Shown here in pieces: positions 16,593 to 25,287 of a DNA stretch of 64,000 nucleotides. The position numbers and the translations under genes were made by a program. The notes under the pieces were generated by a model, which ran no database searches, had not been told where the DNA came from, and saw nothing but the letters and a program-made list of their open reading frames with translations. Positions within the stretch are counted from its first letter, which is position 1. The number at the start of each line of letters is the position of its first letter. Where the stretch lies: the NCBI RefSeq assembly GCF_002252525.1, contig NZ_NNRM01000048.1, positions 156,042 through 220,041 on the forward strand. The letters run 5' to 3'. Source of the DNA: Brucella pseudogrignonensis (GTDB lineage: Bacteria > Pseudomonadota > Alphaproteobacteria > Rhizobiales > Rhizobiaceae).

Positions 16593-17449
16593 AGCTCAAC
16601 CTCCTGCAATGCTTTGGCTGCCCGCCTGCGGGCTGCAAGCATTCCATGTTTAGGTGCCAGAAAAAACACGGTGAGAAACACCAGTGTTTGCAGCACGACG
16701 ATGATGCCGCCGGTTGCCCCATCCATGAAGTAACTAACATAAGCGCCGATGAAGCTGGTTAGCGCGCCAATTAGTACAGCAATCCACAAAAGCCGCGAAA
16801 AGCGATCTGTGAGCAGATATGCAGTCGCGCCAGGGGTGACGACCATGCAGATGACCAGAAACGCGCCTACGGTCTGCATGGCAGCAACAGTGCTTGCCGA
16901 AAGCAGCGTGAAGAACATGATCTTCAACGCCGTTGGTTTTAATCCAATCGAACGTGCATGACTTTCATCGAAAAACACCACCATCAGGTCTTTCCATTTC
17001 AGCAAAAGCAGCGCGAGCGAAACGAACCCTATGATCGCGAGTTGTAGAATATCGCCCGGCGTTATCGCCAGAATATTGCCAAGCACGATGGTCTGGATAC
17101 TGATCGAAGTTGGCCGCAGCGAAATCATAAACAGTCCAAGGCCGAAGAAAGCCGTGAAAATCAGGCCAATGATTGCATCTTCTTTGAGTTTGGTTCGCTG
17201 ATTGAGAAACAGCATTGCTGCAGCAGCCAATCCACCGGAAAAGAATGCACCGATGGAAAAGGGCAGGCCGAGCATATAGGCGCCAGCAACGCCGGGAACG
17301 ATGGAATGGGAAAGCGCATCGCCGATAAGGGACCAGCCTTTGAGCATCAGATAGGCGGAAAGAAACGCACAAACACCGCCGACAAGCGCTGAAACCCACA
17401 TAGCATTGAGCATGTAACCATAAGCAAACGGTTCGAGCAGGAGAGCCAT
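16589..17449 (-). CDS. sitC: Manganese/iron ABC transporter permease SitC
   Basis: A 286-aa ABC-3 family metal permease, clearly homologous to SitD. It has the repeated motif GWSLIGDALSHSIVPGV near residue 38, about eight membrane helices and the PGATAYLLTDRFSRLL block near 213. It overlaps sitB by one base and sitD by four, so the genes are translationally coupled. Together SitC and SitD form the heterodimeric channel of the SitABCD system, known in Sinorhizobium, Brucella and enterobacteria for manganese and ferrous iron uptake. Confidence 0.9.
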   Translation of the reverse strand: MALLLEPFAYGYMLNAMWVSALVGGVCAFLSAYLMLKGWSLIGDALSHSIVPGVAGAYMLGLPFSIGAFFSGGLAAAAMLFLNQRTKLKEDAIIGLIFTAFFGLGLFMISLRPTSISIQTIVLGNILAITPGDILQLAIIGFVSLALLLLKWKDLMVVFFDESHARSIGLKPTALKIMFFTLLSASTVAAMQTVGAFLVICMVVTPGATAYLLTDRFSRLLWIAVLIGALTSFIGAYVSYFMDGATGGIIVVLQTLVFLTVFFLAPKHGMLAARRRAAKALQEVEL

Positions 17450-18336
17450 CAGTTATGCCCCTGCTGCTTATGCTCATAGAGCACGAAAGGCCGCTCATCA
17501 TCAGTGATCACACCGATGGCTGAGCGGTTCTGCTTCGTTTTCTCATCGAGAATAAGGTGTCTTAGCACCCCGCCAAACGTCTTTTCGAGATTGGCCTGGG
17601 TGAAAATCTCCTCCGTTGGGCCATAAGCCAGCACGGTATTCTTGACGAGAACTGTCCGGTCGCAAAACTCAGGCACACTGCCAAGATTATGCGTGGAAAC
17701 GAGCATTACCCGTCCTTCATCGCGAAGCCCACGCAGAAGCGTGATAATCGCTTCCTCGGTCTTTACATCAACACCGGTAAAAGGCTCATCGAGAAGAATG
17801 ACGTGCGCATCCTGAGCAAGTGCGCGAGCAAGAAAAACGCGCTTCTTTTGGCCGCCAGACAGCTCGCCGATTTGCCGCTTGCGAAAATCGAGCATGTTAA
17901 CGCGGCTCAGTGCCTTTTCGACCGCTTCGTGATCGGCACGACGGGGAATGCGCATCATGCCCATATGACCGTAGCGGCCCATCATGACGACATCTTCGAC
18001 CAAAACGGGAAAGTTCCAGTCAACCTCTTCACTTTGCGGCACATAGGCGAGAAGGTTCTGCTTGAGCGCCTGTTTGACCGGCAGGCCGAGTATGGAAATG
18101 TCGCCCTTTGCCAAACGGACAAAACCCATGATGGCCTTGAATAAGGTCGACTTGCCTGAGCCATTCACGCCAACCAGTGCCGTAATCGTGCCGGTAGGGA
18201 TTTCAAAACTGGCATTGCGTAAAGCCGTGTGACCATTGCGATAGGTCACAGTCGCGTCCTTCACCTTCAATCCTTCAGCCGCGCTATTTCTAAGCGTGGC
18301 CTGTTCTTGAAAGTGGTGATTTATCGGAACGTTCAT
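17449..18336 (-). CDS. sitB: Manganese/iron ABC transporter ATP-binding protein SitB
   Basis: A 295-aa ATPase. Walker [10 protein letters not shown] is at residues 56-64, then [14 protein letters not shown] (typical of Mn/Zn-type ATPases), signature [15 protein letters not shown], Walker [13 protein letters not shown] and STHN as the switch region. The C-terminal extension (about 40 residues beyond the core) is usual in SitB/YfeB. It overlaps sitA by four bases and sitC by one. Confidence 0.93.
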   Translation of the reverse strand: MNVPINHHFQEQATLRNSAAEGLKVKDATVTYRNGHTALRNASFEIPTGTITALVGVNGSGKSTLFKAIMGFVRLAKGDISILGLPVKQALKQNLLAYVPQSEEVDWNFPVLVEDVVMMGRYGHMGMMRIPRRADHEAVEKALSRVNMLDFRKRQIGELSGGQKKRVFLARALAQDAHVILLDEPFTGVDVKTEEAIITLLRGLRDEGRVMLVSTHNLGSVPEFCDRTVLVKNTVLAYGPTEEIFTQANLEKTFGGVLRHLILDEKTKQNRSAIGVITDDERPFVLYEHKQQGHN

Positions 18337-19238
18337 TGTTTGAGGCCTTTTGCGATCGTGTCCGAAGTTACTTTCAGAAGGTCGATATAGGTAGGAACTG
18401 GTCCGTCAGCCTCGGAAAGAGAATCGACATACAACACACCGCCGTATTTCGCGCCGGTTTCGCGCGCAACCTGCTCTGCCGGCGCTGCCGATACCGTACT
18501 TTCAGAAAAAACAGCCGTGATGTTATTTGCACGAACCGCATCAATCACCTTACGCACCTGCTGTGGCGTGCCTTGTTGGTCCGCATTAATCGGCCAGAGG
18601 TAAAGCTCTTTCAGATCAAAATCACGAGCGAGATAGGAGAACGCACCTTCACTGGTAACAAGCCAGCGCTTGTCAGCGGGTATAGCCGTAAATTCCGTTC
18701 TGATCGGATCGATTGTTGCCTTTATCTCGGCCTTATACTTCTCAGCATTGGCTTTGTAGGCTTCGGCATTATCCGGGTCATATTTGACGAATGCATCACG
18801 AATATTATCGACATATATGAGGGCAGAAGTTGGCGACATCCATGCATGCGGGTTGGGTTTGCCACTATAAGGGCCTTCCGTGATGCCCATCGGCACAACG
18901 CCGTCACTTACCACCGCGCTTGGAACATTCTTAAGTCGCGAGAAAAACTTCTCAAACCACAGTTCGAGATTAAGCCCATTCCAGAGGACAAGATCCGCAC
19001 CCTGCGCCTTGATGAGATCGCCAGGTGTTGGCTGATACTCATGGATTTCCGCACCGGGCTTAGTGATCGATTCAACAGTGGCGGCATCCCCGGCAACATT
19101 CCGGGCAATATCTGCAATAACCGTAAACGTAGTTACAGCTTTGAATTTTTCTGCAGCAAAAGTGGTTCCGGACGCCAGCAACATTGCAAAGCCAGCAACG
19201 AGCGCTGTTGCTAAACCACTTCTAATCGGTCGATACAT
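18333..19238 (-). CDS. sitA: Manganese/iron-binding lipocalin-fold periplasmic protein SitA (metal-binding cluster A-I)
   Basis: A 301-aa metal-binding periplasmic protein (cluster A-I). It has a signal peptide ending TFAAE near residue 29. The family ligands are the histidine in [12 protein letters not shown], the histidine in PNPHAWMSP, a glutamate in TSEGAFSYL and the late aspartate in LYVDSLS. The [31 protein letters not shown] stretch is the SitA/YfeA signature rather than that of ZnuA, which has a His-rich loop. The AAGGAG site favours the ATG at 19238 over the ATG at 19244, which it touches. The 17-bp palindrome 67 bases upstream is a probable Mur/Fur site, so expression should be repressed by manganese. 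The fold is the usual two-lobed binding protein. Confidence 0.92.
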   Translation of the reverse strand: MYRPIRSGLATALVAGFAMLLASGTTFAAEKFKAVTTFTVIADIARNVAGDAATVESITKPGAEIHEYQPTPGDLIKAQGADLVLWNGLNLELWFEKFFSRLKNVPSAVVSDGVVPMGITEGPYSGKPNPHAWMSPTSALIYVDNIRDAFVKYDPDNAEAYKANAEKYKAEIKATIDPIRTEFTAIPADKRWLVTSEGAFSYLARDFDLKELYLWPINADQQGTPQQVRKVIDAVRANNITAVFSESTVSAAPAEQVARETGAKYGGVLYVDSLSEADGPVPTYIDLLKVTSDTIAKGLKQ

Positions 19239-19304
19239 CACCATCTCCTTAATGCGAATAATTAGCAATTGCATAATGCAGAAGAATATCCATCTCAAGC
19301 GCTT

Positions 19305-19321
19305 TTGCAAATCATTTGCAA
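19305..19321. promoter_or_regulatory. Mur/Fur-family operator upstream of sitA
   Basis: TTGCAAATCATTTGCAA is a perfect 17-bp palindrome around a central C. It matches the TGCAA-rich sites bound by the manganese regulator Mur at rhizobial sit promoters. A second partial element, GCAATTGC, is at 19265-19272. The rest of the 311-base gap between sitA and the AraC gene is AT-rich with no other gene. Confidence 0.7.
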
Positions 19322-19549
19322 TTAGATGGGGCAATATTATTGGTAGATATAAATTTAACCCATTCTTTTATACACGCATAAATTGTATTTCTGTATTTTG
19401 CGTGTAAATTCCTGTTTCAGAACAGAGATGATTGCGGTGTCGTTCGTTGCACGAATTTTCACCGAGTGCCCAAACGCAATTTAGATGGATCAACGCTGCA
19501 GAGTTTCTCAGAGTTAACAGTATTTTTTATCTTTCTGGAGTGGGACAGA

Positions 19550-20476
19550 ATGCCTTGTAACAATGAAAACAGTCGAAAAAATAAAGAAAGTGTTCAGGCG
19601 GGGAGCCGTAAAAATGAGGAAAAGAACTGGGTAGAACCAGACAACTTGGGCAAAAGTTTTTTCTCTTATGGCGTCCAGCAACCAGGGGTAAGACGATATG
19701 TGTCGAAATATGCACTGATAATAATTTTGCTCGAATCTGTTCGCAATTTAAAGTGGAAAGTTGCTGACAATCATGAACTTACTGCGAACTGCATCGCGGG
19801 GACTATTTTTTTTGTCCCGGCCGAAACGGAATTGACGTTTTCATGGCCAGATTCTGTCGAGTACCTGCTGGTAACTATTCCTGAAACGAACCATTCTATA
19901 AGCGATCTTGCGAAGGCAAGCGCAGAATCGGTGAAAACACGCGGAGAGATCGTTAGCTTTTCCAGCAAACCGTGTTTGCAGATCAGTCAGCTTGTCGTGG
20001 GCTGCTTAAGAGACGCGCATGACAGTGACGAAAGCTATTTGAGCGCTCTACACTCCGTAGTGATTCACATACTGTTACGTAGTGAGGACTTTGTAGGTAG
20101 GCCCGGTCCCAGTCTTGTGGGCCTTAGCGCATATGCGACCCGGCAAATCGAATCCTATCTGGCGGAAAACTTCAACCGCCCACTTTCCGTTCCAGATATG
20201 GCGGTAACGCTTGGGATATCCGCTGGTCACTTTGCAACCTGCTTTCGGGAAAGCTTTGGTCAGACGCCTCATCAGTATCTGATGAATTTGCGCCTGAATA
20301 AGGCGGAACGATTGCTAAAAGAAACGGAAATACCGATCAATGCGATCGCTGCCCAGTTAAGCTTCTCCAGCCAAAGCCATCTTACGACAGCGTTGCGAAA
20401 GTACCGTCAATTGACGCCTGGCGAAATCCGACGCCGAGGATCGCGCCAAAGAAACAATCCACTGGGTAAAGCATGA
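19550..20476 (+). CDS. AraC family transcriptional regulator
   Basis: A 308-aa protein with a C-terminal AraC DNA-binding domain of two helix-turn-helix units (about residues 205-300; SVPDMAVTLGISAGHFATCFRESFGQTPHQYL, then INAIAAQLSFSSQSHLTTALRK). The N-terminal 200 residues are a poorly conserved sensing domain. The ATG at 19550 has GGAG nine bases upstream; a GTG at 19466 would add 28 residues. It is divergent from sitABCD but nothing shows that it regulates it. Targets and inducer are unknown. Confidence 0.82.
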   Translation: MPCNNENSRKNKESVQAGSRKNEEKNWVEPDNLGKSFFSYGVQQPGVRRYVSKYALIIILLESVRNLKWKVADNHELTANCIAGTIFFVPAETELTFSWPDSVEYLLVTIPETNHSISDLAKASAESVKTRGEIVSFSSKPCLQISQLVVGCLRDAHDSDESYLSALHSVVIHILLRSEDFVGRPGPSLVGLSAYATRQIESYLAENFNRPLSVPDMAVTLGISAGHFATCFRESFGQTPHQYLMNLRLNKAERLLKETEIPINAIAAQLSFSSQSHLTTALRKYRQLTPGEIRRRGSRQRNNPLGKA

Positions 20477-20499
20477 AACAGGACTGAGGAGCGGTCGGG

Positions 20500-20781
20500 C
20501 TAGCTAGCAGTCGGTGTCGATCCTCGTTTCAGCCATTTACGCCAAATGTGAATTTCGCTTTTTCGGCGCCAACGCCGGACACGATGCGAGTCATGCGAAA
20601 GTACGATCAATCCCAGAGGCAACATCCAGAAGCCGAGCACCGGGAGAAAACCTAATGCGCCGCCGACGACCAATGAACCGCCAAGTGTTCGCCGCATGAG
20701 CACTGATTGCGGCATTGGGATTCGCTTTCCAAGAATCACAATTGCGCGTTTTCGTGGTGTAGGTTCGTATTCTTCGGTCAC
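20500..20781 (-). CDS. Small membrane protein, PGPGW-like hypothetical
   Basis: A 93-aa protein with one strongly hydrophobic hairpin (LGGSLVVGGALGFLPVLGFWMLP, then LGLIVLSHD) at about residues 33-62, flanked by arginine-rich segments (RVRRWRRK, WRKWLKRG). It resembles the putative transmembrane proteins annotated as PGPGW family. The start is uncertain: I use GTG at 20781, while a TTG at 20811 would add ten residues. No function is known. It is convergent with the AraC regulator gene. Confidence 0.65.
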   Translation of the reverse strand: MTEEYEPTPRKRAIVILGKRIPMPQSVLMRRTLGGSLVVGGALGFLPVLGFWMLPLGLIVLSHDSHRVRRWRRKSEIHIWRKWLKRGSTPTAS

Positions 20782-20949
20782 TCGGTCTTTCTCACAGCTT
20801 AGGGGTAGCAACTTTTCGGTTGGAAACGTACCAGAGAATATAGGGTTTCATGATCAGAATGCAAAAAATTGAAAAAAAACAAAATTAGGGCTTGGCAAAT
20901 CAGAAATCCTCCTGCTATACGCCACCTCGCTGACGCAACGAGCACCTCT

Positions 20950-21024
20950 TCCCCGGTAGCTCAGTGGTAGAGCAACCGGCTGTTAACCGGTTGGTCGCTG
21001 GTTCGAATCCGGCCCGGGGAGCCA
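20950..21024 (+). tRNA. tRNA-Asn (GTT)
   Basis: A full cloverleaf is visible. The acceptor stem is TCCCCGG/CCGGGGA, and the D arm is AGCTCAGTGGTAGAGC. The anticodon stem ACCGG/CCGGT encloses loop CTGTTAA with anticodon GTT. The T arm is GCTGG-TTCGAAT-CCGGC, and CCA is encoded at 21022-21024. Confidence 0.96.
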
Positions 21025-21244
21025 CTTACTTCTAAGTGATTTAAGAAATTAAACTTCTTGCTCGTACGATAAAACTTCCAGAATTGATCATTTAGATCAG
21101 GCGAACACTCCTTTCCAATTGCAAGGGATTTGTCTTTCTAAAGTTGGAGTGGAAAAGATTTTTCCGACTTTGTGAATCCTTTTAATTGTTCGGAACCAGT
21201 TTGACCGTCATGCATTTTAGTTTCTGTCCTTATAGGAGAGAAAT

Positions 21245-21331
21245 ATGCTGACCGCCGGTGTGATGTGGCTTTTTGGCGTTCCCTTTATCGTCGTGATTCT
21301 TATCTATTTTCTTGTGCTTCGAAAGCGCTAG
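21245..21331 (+). CDS. 28-residue single-helix membrane protein
   Basis: A short reading frame, ATG at 21245 to TAG, encodes MLTAGVMWLFGVPFIVVILI followed by YFLVLRKR. This is one transmembrane helix with a basic C-terminal tail, which by the positive-inside rule would face the cytoplasm. An AGGAGAG ribosome site (21234-21240) is ideally placed four bases upstream. The composition and the strong ribosome site support a real micro-protein. I do not recognise a family. It lies alone between tRNA-Asn and a small secreted protein gene. Confidence 0.6.
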   Translation: MLTAGVMWLFGVPFIVVILIYFLVLRKR

Positions 21332-21454
21332 ATCGATGCGCAATATCAAAACCATCAATGATTTCGGTAGGTTGAAAACAGAACGTGATGACGCTCCGTT
21401 CGTTTTTTTGATTACTGTCCCCAATATCGTCAAGTCTCGTGAATGGAGGAAGAC

Positions 21455-21775
21455 ATGAAGCTTTCTGTGATTTCGCTGGCCGCCGCTATGGCAATGTTTT
21501 CATTCGGTGCAAATGCTGCACCGGTATCAATGCCGGAGCCAACCAACCAAACGGGTTTGACCCATAATGTTGATTACCGCTGTGGACCAGGGCGCGTAAC
21601 GGACCGTCGAGGCCGCTGTGTACGTGTTCGCCGACATGCGCCGCCTCCGCCCCGTTGGCATCGTGACAGGCCATCTCGTGACTGGAGAGGCGGACATCAC
21701 CACCGCTCCGACCGACATTATCGCGGTAGAGATAACCGTCACTTCTGGCCAAAGAAGCGAGAATCTCACAACTAA
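21455..21775 (+). CDS. Small secreted His/Arg-rich protein
   Basis: A 106-aa protein with a signal peptide (MKLSVISLAAAMAMFSFGANA, cleavage about residue 21) and a highly basic tail rich in Arg, His and Pro. The RCGPGRVTDRRGRCVRVRR segment near residue 42 resembles the two-cysteine GCG..G.C motif seen in small exported rhizobial proteins. GGAGG five bases before the ATG at 21455 sets the start; an ATG four codons earlier overlaps that site. Function is unknown; binding to the envelope, nucleic acid or metal is possible but not shown. A strong terminator follows. Confidence 0.75.
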   Translation: MKLSVISLAAAMAMFSFGANAAPVSMPEPTNQTGLTHNVDYRCGPGRVTDRRGRCVRVRRHAPPPPRWHRDRPSRDWRGGHHHRSDRHYRGRDNRHFWPKKRESHN

Positions 21776-21799
21776 AGGCTTGTGAGTTCTGAATCGTCC

Positions 21800-21836
21800 A
21801 AAAGCCCTGTCAGCTCATCTGCGGACAGGGCTTTTT
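21800..21836 (+). terminator. Rho-independent terminator
   Basis: AAAAGCCCTGTC (21800-21811) pairs perfectly with GACAGGGCTTTT (21824-21835), and a T-run ends the structure. Confidence 0.88.
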
Positions 21837-21898
21837 CCTATTCTTGACTTGATCACAGATCGCGCCATTAATGGGGCAGGCTCAACTAGGTAGATGTT

Positions 21899-22285
21899 AT
21901 GAAAAGAACACTTCTTGCCGCCATAATTTTTGTATCTGCAGGACCAGCACTGGCAGACAAAATCTACGACAAATGCATCAATCAATCCGACGGCAGCAAT
22001 AGCGCATGGTCGCAGTGTGGCGGCGACTGGCTGAAACGCGCCGATGGCAAGCTAAACACAGCTTGGAAAAAAGTTTATGGCCAAGCCGATGGACAAACCA
22101 AAACCGATTTGCTGGCAGAACAGCGACTTTGGAATAGCTACAAAGAATCGTCCTGCAACTTTTACGCAAATGGTGACTGGGGCAGGGAAGGACAGGTTCT
22201 TAGCTATCCCAGCTGTCGAGCTAGCGTGATTGAAGCCCGCACGAAGCAATTGCAGGAATACAGTTCCTCCATATCCGGTAACTAG
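21899..22285 (+). CDS. LprI-like periplasmic protein (DUF1311)
   Basis: A 128-aa exported protein with a signal peptide to about residue 19 (ending ALADK). It is followed by the LprI/DUF1311 pattern: C..QSDGSNSAWSQC, a W, LN.AWKKVY, LL.EQRLWNSYKESSC..Y and a final C. The four cysteines probably form two disulphides. LprI of Mycobacterium inhibits lysozyme; many relatives have no tested role. It is convergent with the exonuclease gene, and the two reading frames overlap by four bases. Confidence 0.82.
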   Translation: MKRTLLAAIIFVSAGPALADKIYDKCINQSDGSNSAWSQCGGDWLKRADGKLNTAWKKVYGQADGQTKTDLLAEQRLWNSYKESSCNFYANGDWGREGQVLSYPSCRASVIEARTKQLQEYSSSISGN

Positions 22286-22947
22286 AACGAGGATAAGATG
22301 CCCTGTCGGCGCTTTGGCGTGCGACGGGGGAGCTGTCCTAAGGGGCGATCTGGATAGGCTTTAAGGTTTTTTGGCGCCTGCAATGGATCGATGATTGGCA
22401 ACGCCGCTCGCGATCCTTGCTGGTGTAAATAAAGCGCCGCTGTCAAGTAAGCGTCTTCCAGGGCGCCATGGCGGGTCCCCACACGCGATAAACCTACTCT
22501 CGAAAGACAATCATCCAATTTGGCAGATTTGCCTCTCCAAAGCTTCCGGGCGCCGTCCATTGTGCAATGAACCGGCTGAGTCAGCATTTCCACTTCAGCC
22601 TTACGAAACTCGCGCTGAATGTAGCGCATATCGAACTCGACATTATGGGCAACGATTTCGTCAGCCCACGAAAACCAATCACGCAAAGATCTGGCCAGAT
22701 CAGCAAACAAATCCTGATAACGCGTCATCCAATTGTCGAAACCGTGAACCGCTTCAGCTTGCGGTGAGCTGTCTTTTCGAGGATCAAAAATCAGATAAAG
22801 CGGCTGATTTAGCAACTCATCACCTTCGATTCTCACGGCACCAATTGTGATAATCCGGTCATATGGCAGGAGGCCTGTGGTTTCAGTATCGAAAACAATA
22901 ATCTTCTTCTTACGTGTGCTAATTGCTGGATGTGAAATATCTGCCAT
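22282..22947 (-). CDS. DnaQ-like 3'-5' exonuclease (DEDDh)
   Basis: A 221-aa exonuclease of the DEDDh superfamily. Motif Exo I FDTETTG contains D20 and E22. Exo II is HNVEFD near residue 105 and Exo III HGALEDAYL near 168, giving all four acidic residues and the catalytic histidine. It is shorter than and distinct from a replicative epsilon subunit; such proteins are often annotated as DNA polymerase III epsilon-like or as proofreading or RNA-degrading enzymes. I chose ATG 22947; an ATG at 22995 is possible. No operon partner is evident. Confidence 0.85.
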   Translation of the reverse strand: MADISHPAISTRKKKIIVFDTETTGLLPYDRIITIGAVRIEGDELLNQPLYLIFDPRKDSSPQAEAVHGFDNWMTRYQDLFADLARSLRDWFSWADEIVAHNVEFDMRYIQREFRKAEVEMLTQPVHCTMDGARKLWRGKSAKLDDCLSRVGLSRVGTRHGALEDAYLTAALYLHQQGSRAALPIIDPLQAPKNLKAYPDRPLGQLPRRTPKRRQGILSSF

Positions 22948-23101
22948 GTCATGCCCTGTGCTTCTGGTGTGGAGGTAAGCACACTTCTTGCGCATGTCGA
23001 AGATTTTTAGTGCAGGGAAAGTAACCAAAAGACTTGCTTAAATATGGCGCTAAGACCGGTATATGATATGAGTGTCTTGTTTAGGTGTTACTCCTTGAAA
23101 C

Positions 23102-24043
23102 ATGGAAAACCTGCAAGATTCGGATGCGAATGCAATCATGGAAGCCGCGTTATCCTGTCGAACTGCCCATTCACTGCTAAAATCTTTCGAACCACACGAA
23201 TTATGCAAAATCCCACGCTTTGGTGATTGCCTTGCATCAACAGCAAAGGAGCTTCTGGCCATCACTGGTAGGTTGCCGCGCGAAGCGCGTTACCTTTCTG
23301 ATATGCAAAAGTGGCTGCTCAGTCAGGCAACATTCGCAGTGCATTTCGAGCACGCAACCAATCCTGAAAATCCTCCGATTTCACCCACAAACCTGCTCAA
23401 TTTTCTAAAAGGGACGCCAATCGCCAGCAAAAATACCACGCTGGCATTTCTTCAGGAGACCCGCCAATATAAGCTGATAGAGGCTGTACCCACGTCAGAT
23501 AAGCGACAACAGCTTTACCGAGCCAAGCCTGAAACGGAAGAACTGATCCGCTTTTGGGTGATAACGCATCTCACCGCGCTGGATCTGGTGGATGATGGAA
23601 ACCGGGTCGAGCTGATGAACACTTATCCTTCTCTTCTCAGCTACGTTCAACCAATTATGACGAGGGAAGTTCTGCACAACAGTGATTGGTGCAGGCCAGT
23701 AGCTAGCATTGCCAATTTTACGCATGCGGAATCAGGAAACAACATTCTCCACGACGTTGCATCGCGCGCACCGTGGGAGTTTTCAGAAGATCGCATATGG
23801 GTAGGGAACGTCACATCAAACGGCATTTCTAATCGTTATCGCATGTCCCAAAGCAACACTGCGAGAATTCTTGCGCGTGCACGAGACGCGGGATTGATAG
23901 GATGGGAACGGCCCGCCAATCGCGGCGCTTGCTGGATATCTGCAACGCTGGTCAACGATTATCGTAACTGGCAGTCATTAAAATTCTCGGCCATTTCGAA
24001 AGCGATGCAAATGGCTGTTACTGCATTGGGTATCAATATTTAA
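23102..24043 (+). CDS. Unrecognised 313-aa protein with C-terminal winged-helix-like segment
   Basis: I do not recognise this 313-aa protein. It has no signal peptide or membrane helix. The segment around residues 248-275 (NRYRMSQSNTARILARARDAGLIGW) looks like a DNA-recognition helix pair. An earlier stretch (ISPTNLLNFLKGTPIASKNTTLAFLQETRQYKLIE, residues about 94-128) resembles another helix-turn-helix with wing, so it may be a two-domain regulator. The ATG at 23102 is the first in the frame; no clear ribosome site precedes it. It is a single gene followed by a hairpin. It could be a lineage-specific transcription factor; this is inference. Confidence 0.6.
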   Translation: MENLQDSDANAIMEAALSCRTAHSLLKSFEPHELCKIPRFGDCLASTAKELLAITGRLPREARYLSDMQKWLLSQATFAVHFEHATNPENPPISPTNLLNFLKGTPIASKNTTLAFLQETRQYKLIEAVPTSDKRQQLYRAKPETEELIRFWVITHLTALDLVDDGNRVELMNTYPSLLSYVQPIMTREVLHNSDWCRPVASIANFTHAESGNNILHDVASRAPWEFSEDRIWVGNVTSNGISNRYRMSQSNTARILARARDAGLIGWERPANRGACWISATLVNDYRNWQSLKFSAISKAMQMAVTALGINI

Positions 24044-24057
24044 GTCTAACAAAAAAC

Positions 24058-24081
24058 GGTTGGATTACTACGTCCAACCGC
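24058..24081. terminator. Stem-loop terminator after the 313-aa gene
   Basis: CGGTTGGA (24058-24065) pairs with TCCAACCG (24074-24081). The plus-strand T-tract is weak (CTCTT), while an A6 run precedes it, so it would terminate better on the minus strand. Confidence 0.55.
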
Positions 24082-24462
24082 TCTTGGACAATCCGATTGA
24101 GTATTAAAATGCGATATGATCTGTTTCTTCCGACTTTTTGCTTGAATGCCTTGGAAATCGGTCTTGTATCCACCCGAAGATATAAATTAAACGGCAACAC
24201 AGATTTTCAATATTCGCTATCGTCGTGATTATTAATAAGCCATTCAAAATAGAACATCTGAATACTACGGGAAAATCAGGCACACATAATTATGCTCATT
24301 CGGAAATTAGCCGTTAGAGAGCACACTTTTCTCGATGCTTCCGGTGGTAGCAGCGTTACACAAACCATCCTTTTCGGAAATTTGGCGATATTTCCCTACT
24401 CGATTGAACCAAATCACGGCAGTCGCGTTGTTAATTTGTCATTAACCATAATGGAGATTGCT
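24082..24462. other. Intergenic, AT-rich, no gene seen
   Basis: About 380 bases without a convincing gene. A reading frame from 24292 runs into the micro-protein at 24463 but has no ribosome site of its own. The region probably holds that gene's promoter and leader. Confidence 0.5.
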
Positions 24463-24543
24463 ATGCTGTTCTATTCGAAGATTGAAACAGGTATTGCTGC
24501 GGCGTTTCTCGTTCTCATTCCACTGATGCTGTATGTGGTATGA
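24463..24543 (+). CDS. 26-residue single-helix membrane protein
   Basis: ATG at 24463 encodes MLFYSKIETGIAAAFLVLIP followed by LMLYVV. It is a short polar start and then one hydrophobic helix running to the C-terminus. GGAG at 24453-24456 is seven bases upstream. An in-frame extension back to 24292 exists but looks non-coding. A good terminator follows directly, so this is a compact transcription unit. I do not recognise a family. Among the micro-proteins in this window it resembles those at 21245 and 58264 in size only. Confidence 0.5.
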   Translation: MLFYSKIETGIAAAFLVLIPLMLYVV

Positions 24544-24564
24544 TTAGGATGAGACGTTTAGTTT

Positions 24565-24606
24565 AAAGGTGGCATTGAAGCTTATACTCTTCATTGCCGC
24601 CTTTTT
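24565..24606 (+). terminator. Rho-independent terminator of the micro-protein unit
   Basis: AAAGGTGGCATTGAAG (24565-24580) pairs with CTTCATTGCCGCCTTT (24589-24604) with one wobble and one mismatch, then TT. Confidence 0.75.
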
Positions 24607-24710
24607 AGTTTCTGATCACATTGATTTTATTTAATGTTTGCATAGTTCTTTATTCATCTCGTGTTCACTCCCGCGGCGATAAATTCGTTTCAACACAAAA
24701 GGAGTGTCCC

Positions 24711-25060
24711 ATGATTAAGAAAGCCGTTCTCGCCGCCATTGCTCTCTCGTTTGTTGGCGCGCCACTTGCTCAGGCTCAGGATTATCATCAGCCACGCAAG
24801 CCGGGATATAATCGTGTTGAGCCAACCCGTCCGTCACACGGCAAGGAATTCCAGCGCTATGATCGCCGTGATCAGGGCCACAAACGCTGGTCGCGCGGTG
24901 AGCGCTATGGAGATTGGGCCGTCATCAGGAAATCCGCGACTACAAGCGTTATGGCCTGCGCAAACCAGGTCGCGGTCAGCATTGGGTAAAGGTTGATAAC
25001 CAATATCTGCTCATCACAGCAGCAACCGGCCTTATCGCAGGGATTCTCGCTGCCCGGTAG
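24711..25060 (+). pseudogene. RcnB family periplasmic protein, interrupted by a one-base frameshift
   Basis: The gene begins at an ATG with AAGGAG six bases upstream. It encodes a signal peptide (ending AQAQ), a basic linker and RDQGHKRWSRGERYGDW. The frame then becomes nonsense and stops at 24989. In the -1 frame, from the GGG at 24916-24918, the sequence continues as GRHQEIRDYKRYGLRKPGRG, then QHWVKVDNQYLLITAATGLI and a stop at 25058-25060. This is exactly the conserved C-terminal part of RcnB-like proteins (DYRRYGL..P.RG..WV.V...Y.L...ATG.I). Adding one base to the G-run restores an uninterrupted 116-aa protein. It is either a recent pseudogene or a sequencing error. Confidence 0.82.
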
Positions 25061-25091
25061 GCTTCGCGAAAATCGACATATTCTAAGCTTG

Positions 25092-25115
25092 AAGGCGGCG
25101 TAAGCCGCCTTTTTG
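25092..25115 (+). terminator. Rho-independent terminator after the rcnB-like gene
   Basis: AAGGCGGC (25092-25099), loop GTAA, GCCGCCTT (25104-25111), followed by TTT. Confidence 0.85.
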
Positions 25116-25287
25116 CATTTTCAGCATTTCATTCTGGGTAGGCAAATACGCTATAAAACAACGAACGAGGAAGAAAGCACTGCTTGCCCAAATAATCCCG
25201 AGTCTGCAATGTAAGGCCGCGTGACACTCCCCGTCACATATGCAGGCACAACGCCCAGATACTGACGCGTTAAGCGGAGAATTTTAT

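Noticed and set aside
18336-19214. Long plus-strand open frame (292 codons) antisense to sitA
   Set aside because: It lies wholly within the sitA coding sequence, has no ribosome site or recognisable motif, and its composition is that of a shadow frame.
24916-24918. Programmed -1 ribosomal frameshift in the rcnB-like gene
   Set aside because: There is no X-XXY-YYZ slippery heptamer at the switch point and no downstream pseudoknot is evident; a mutation or sequencing error is simpler.
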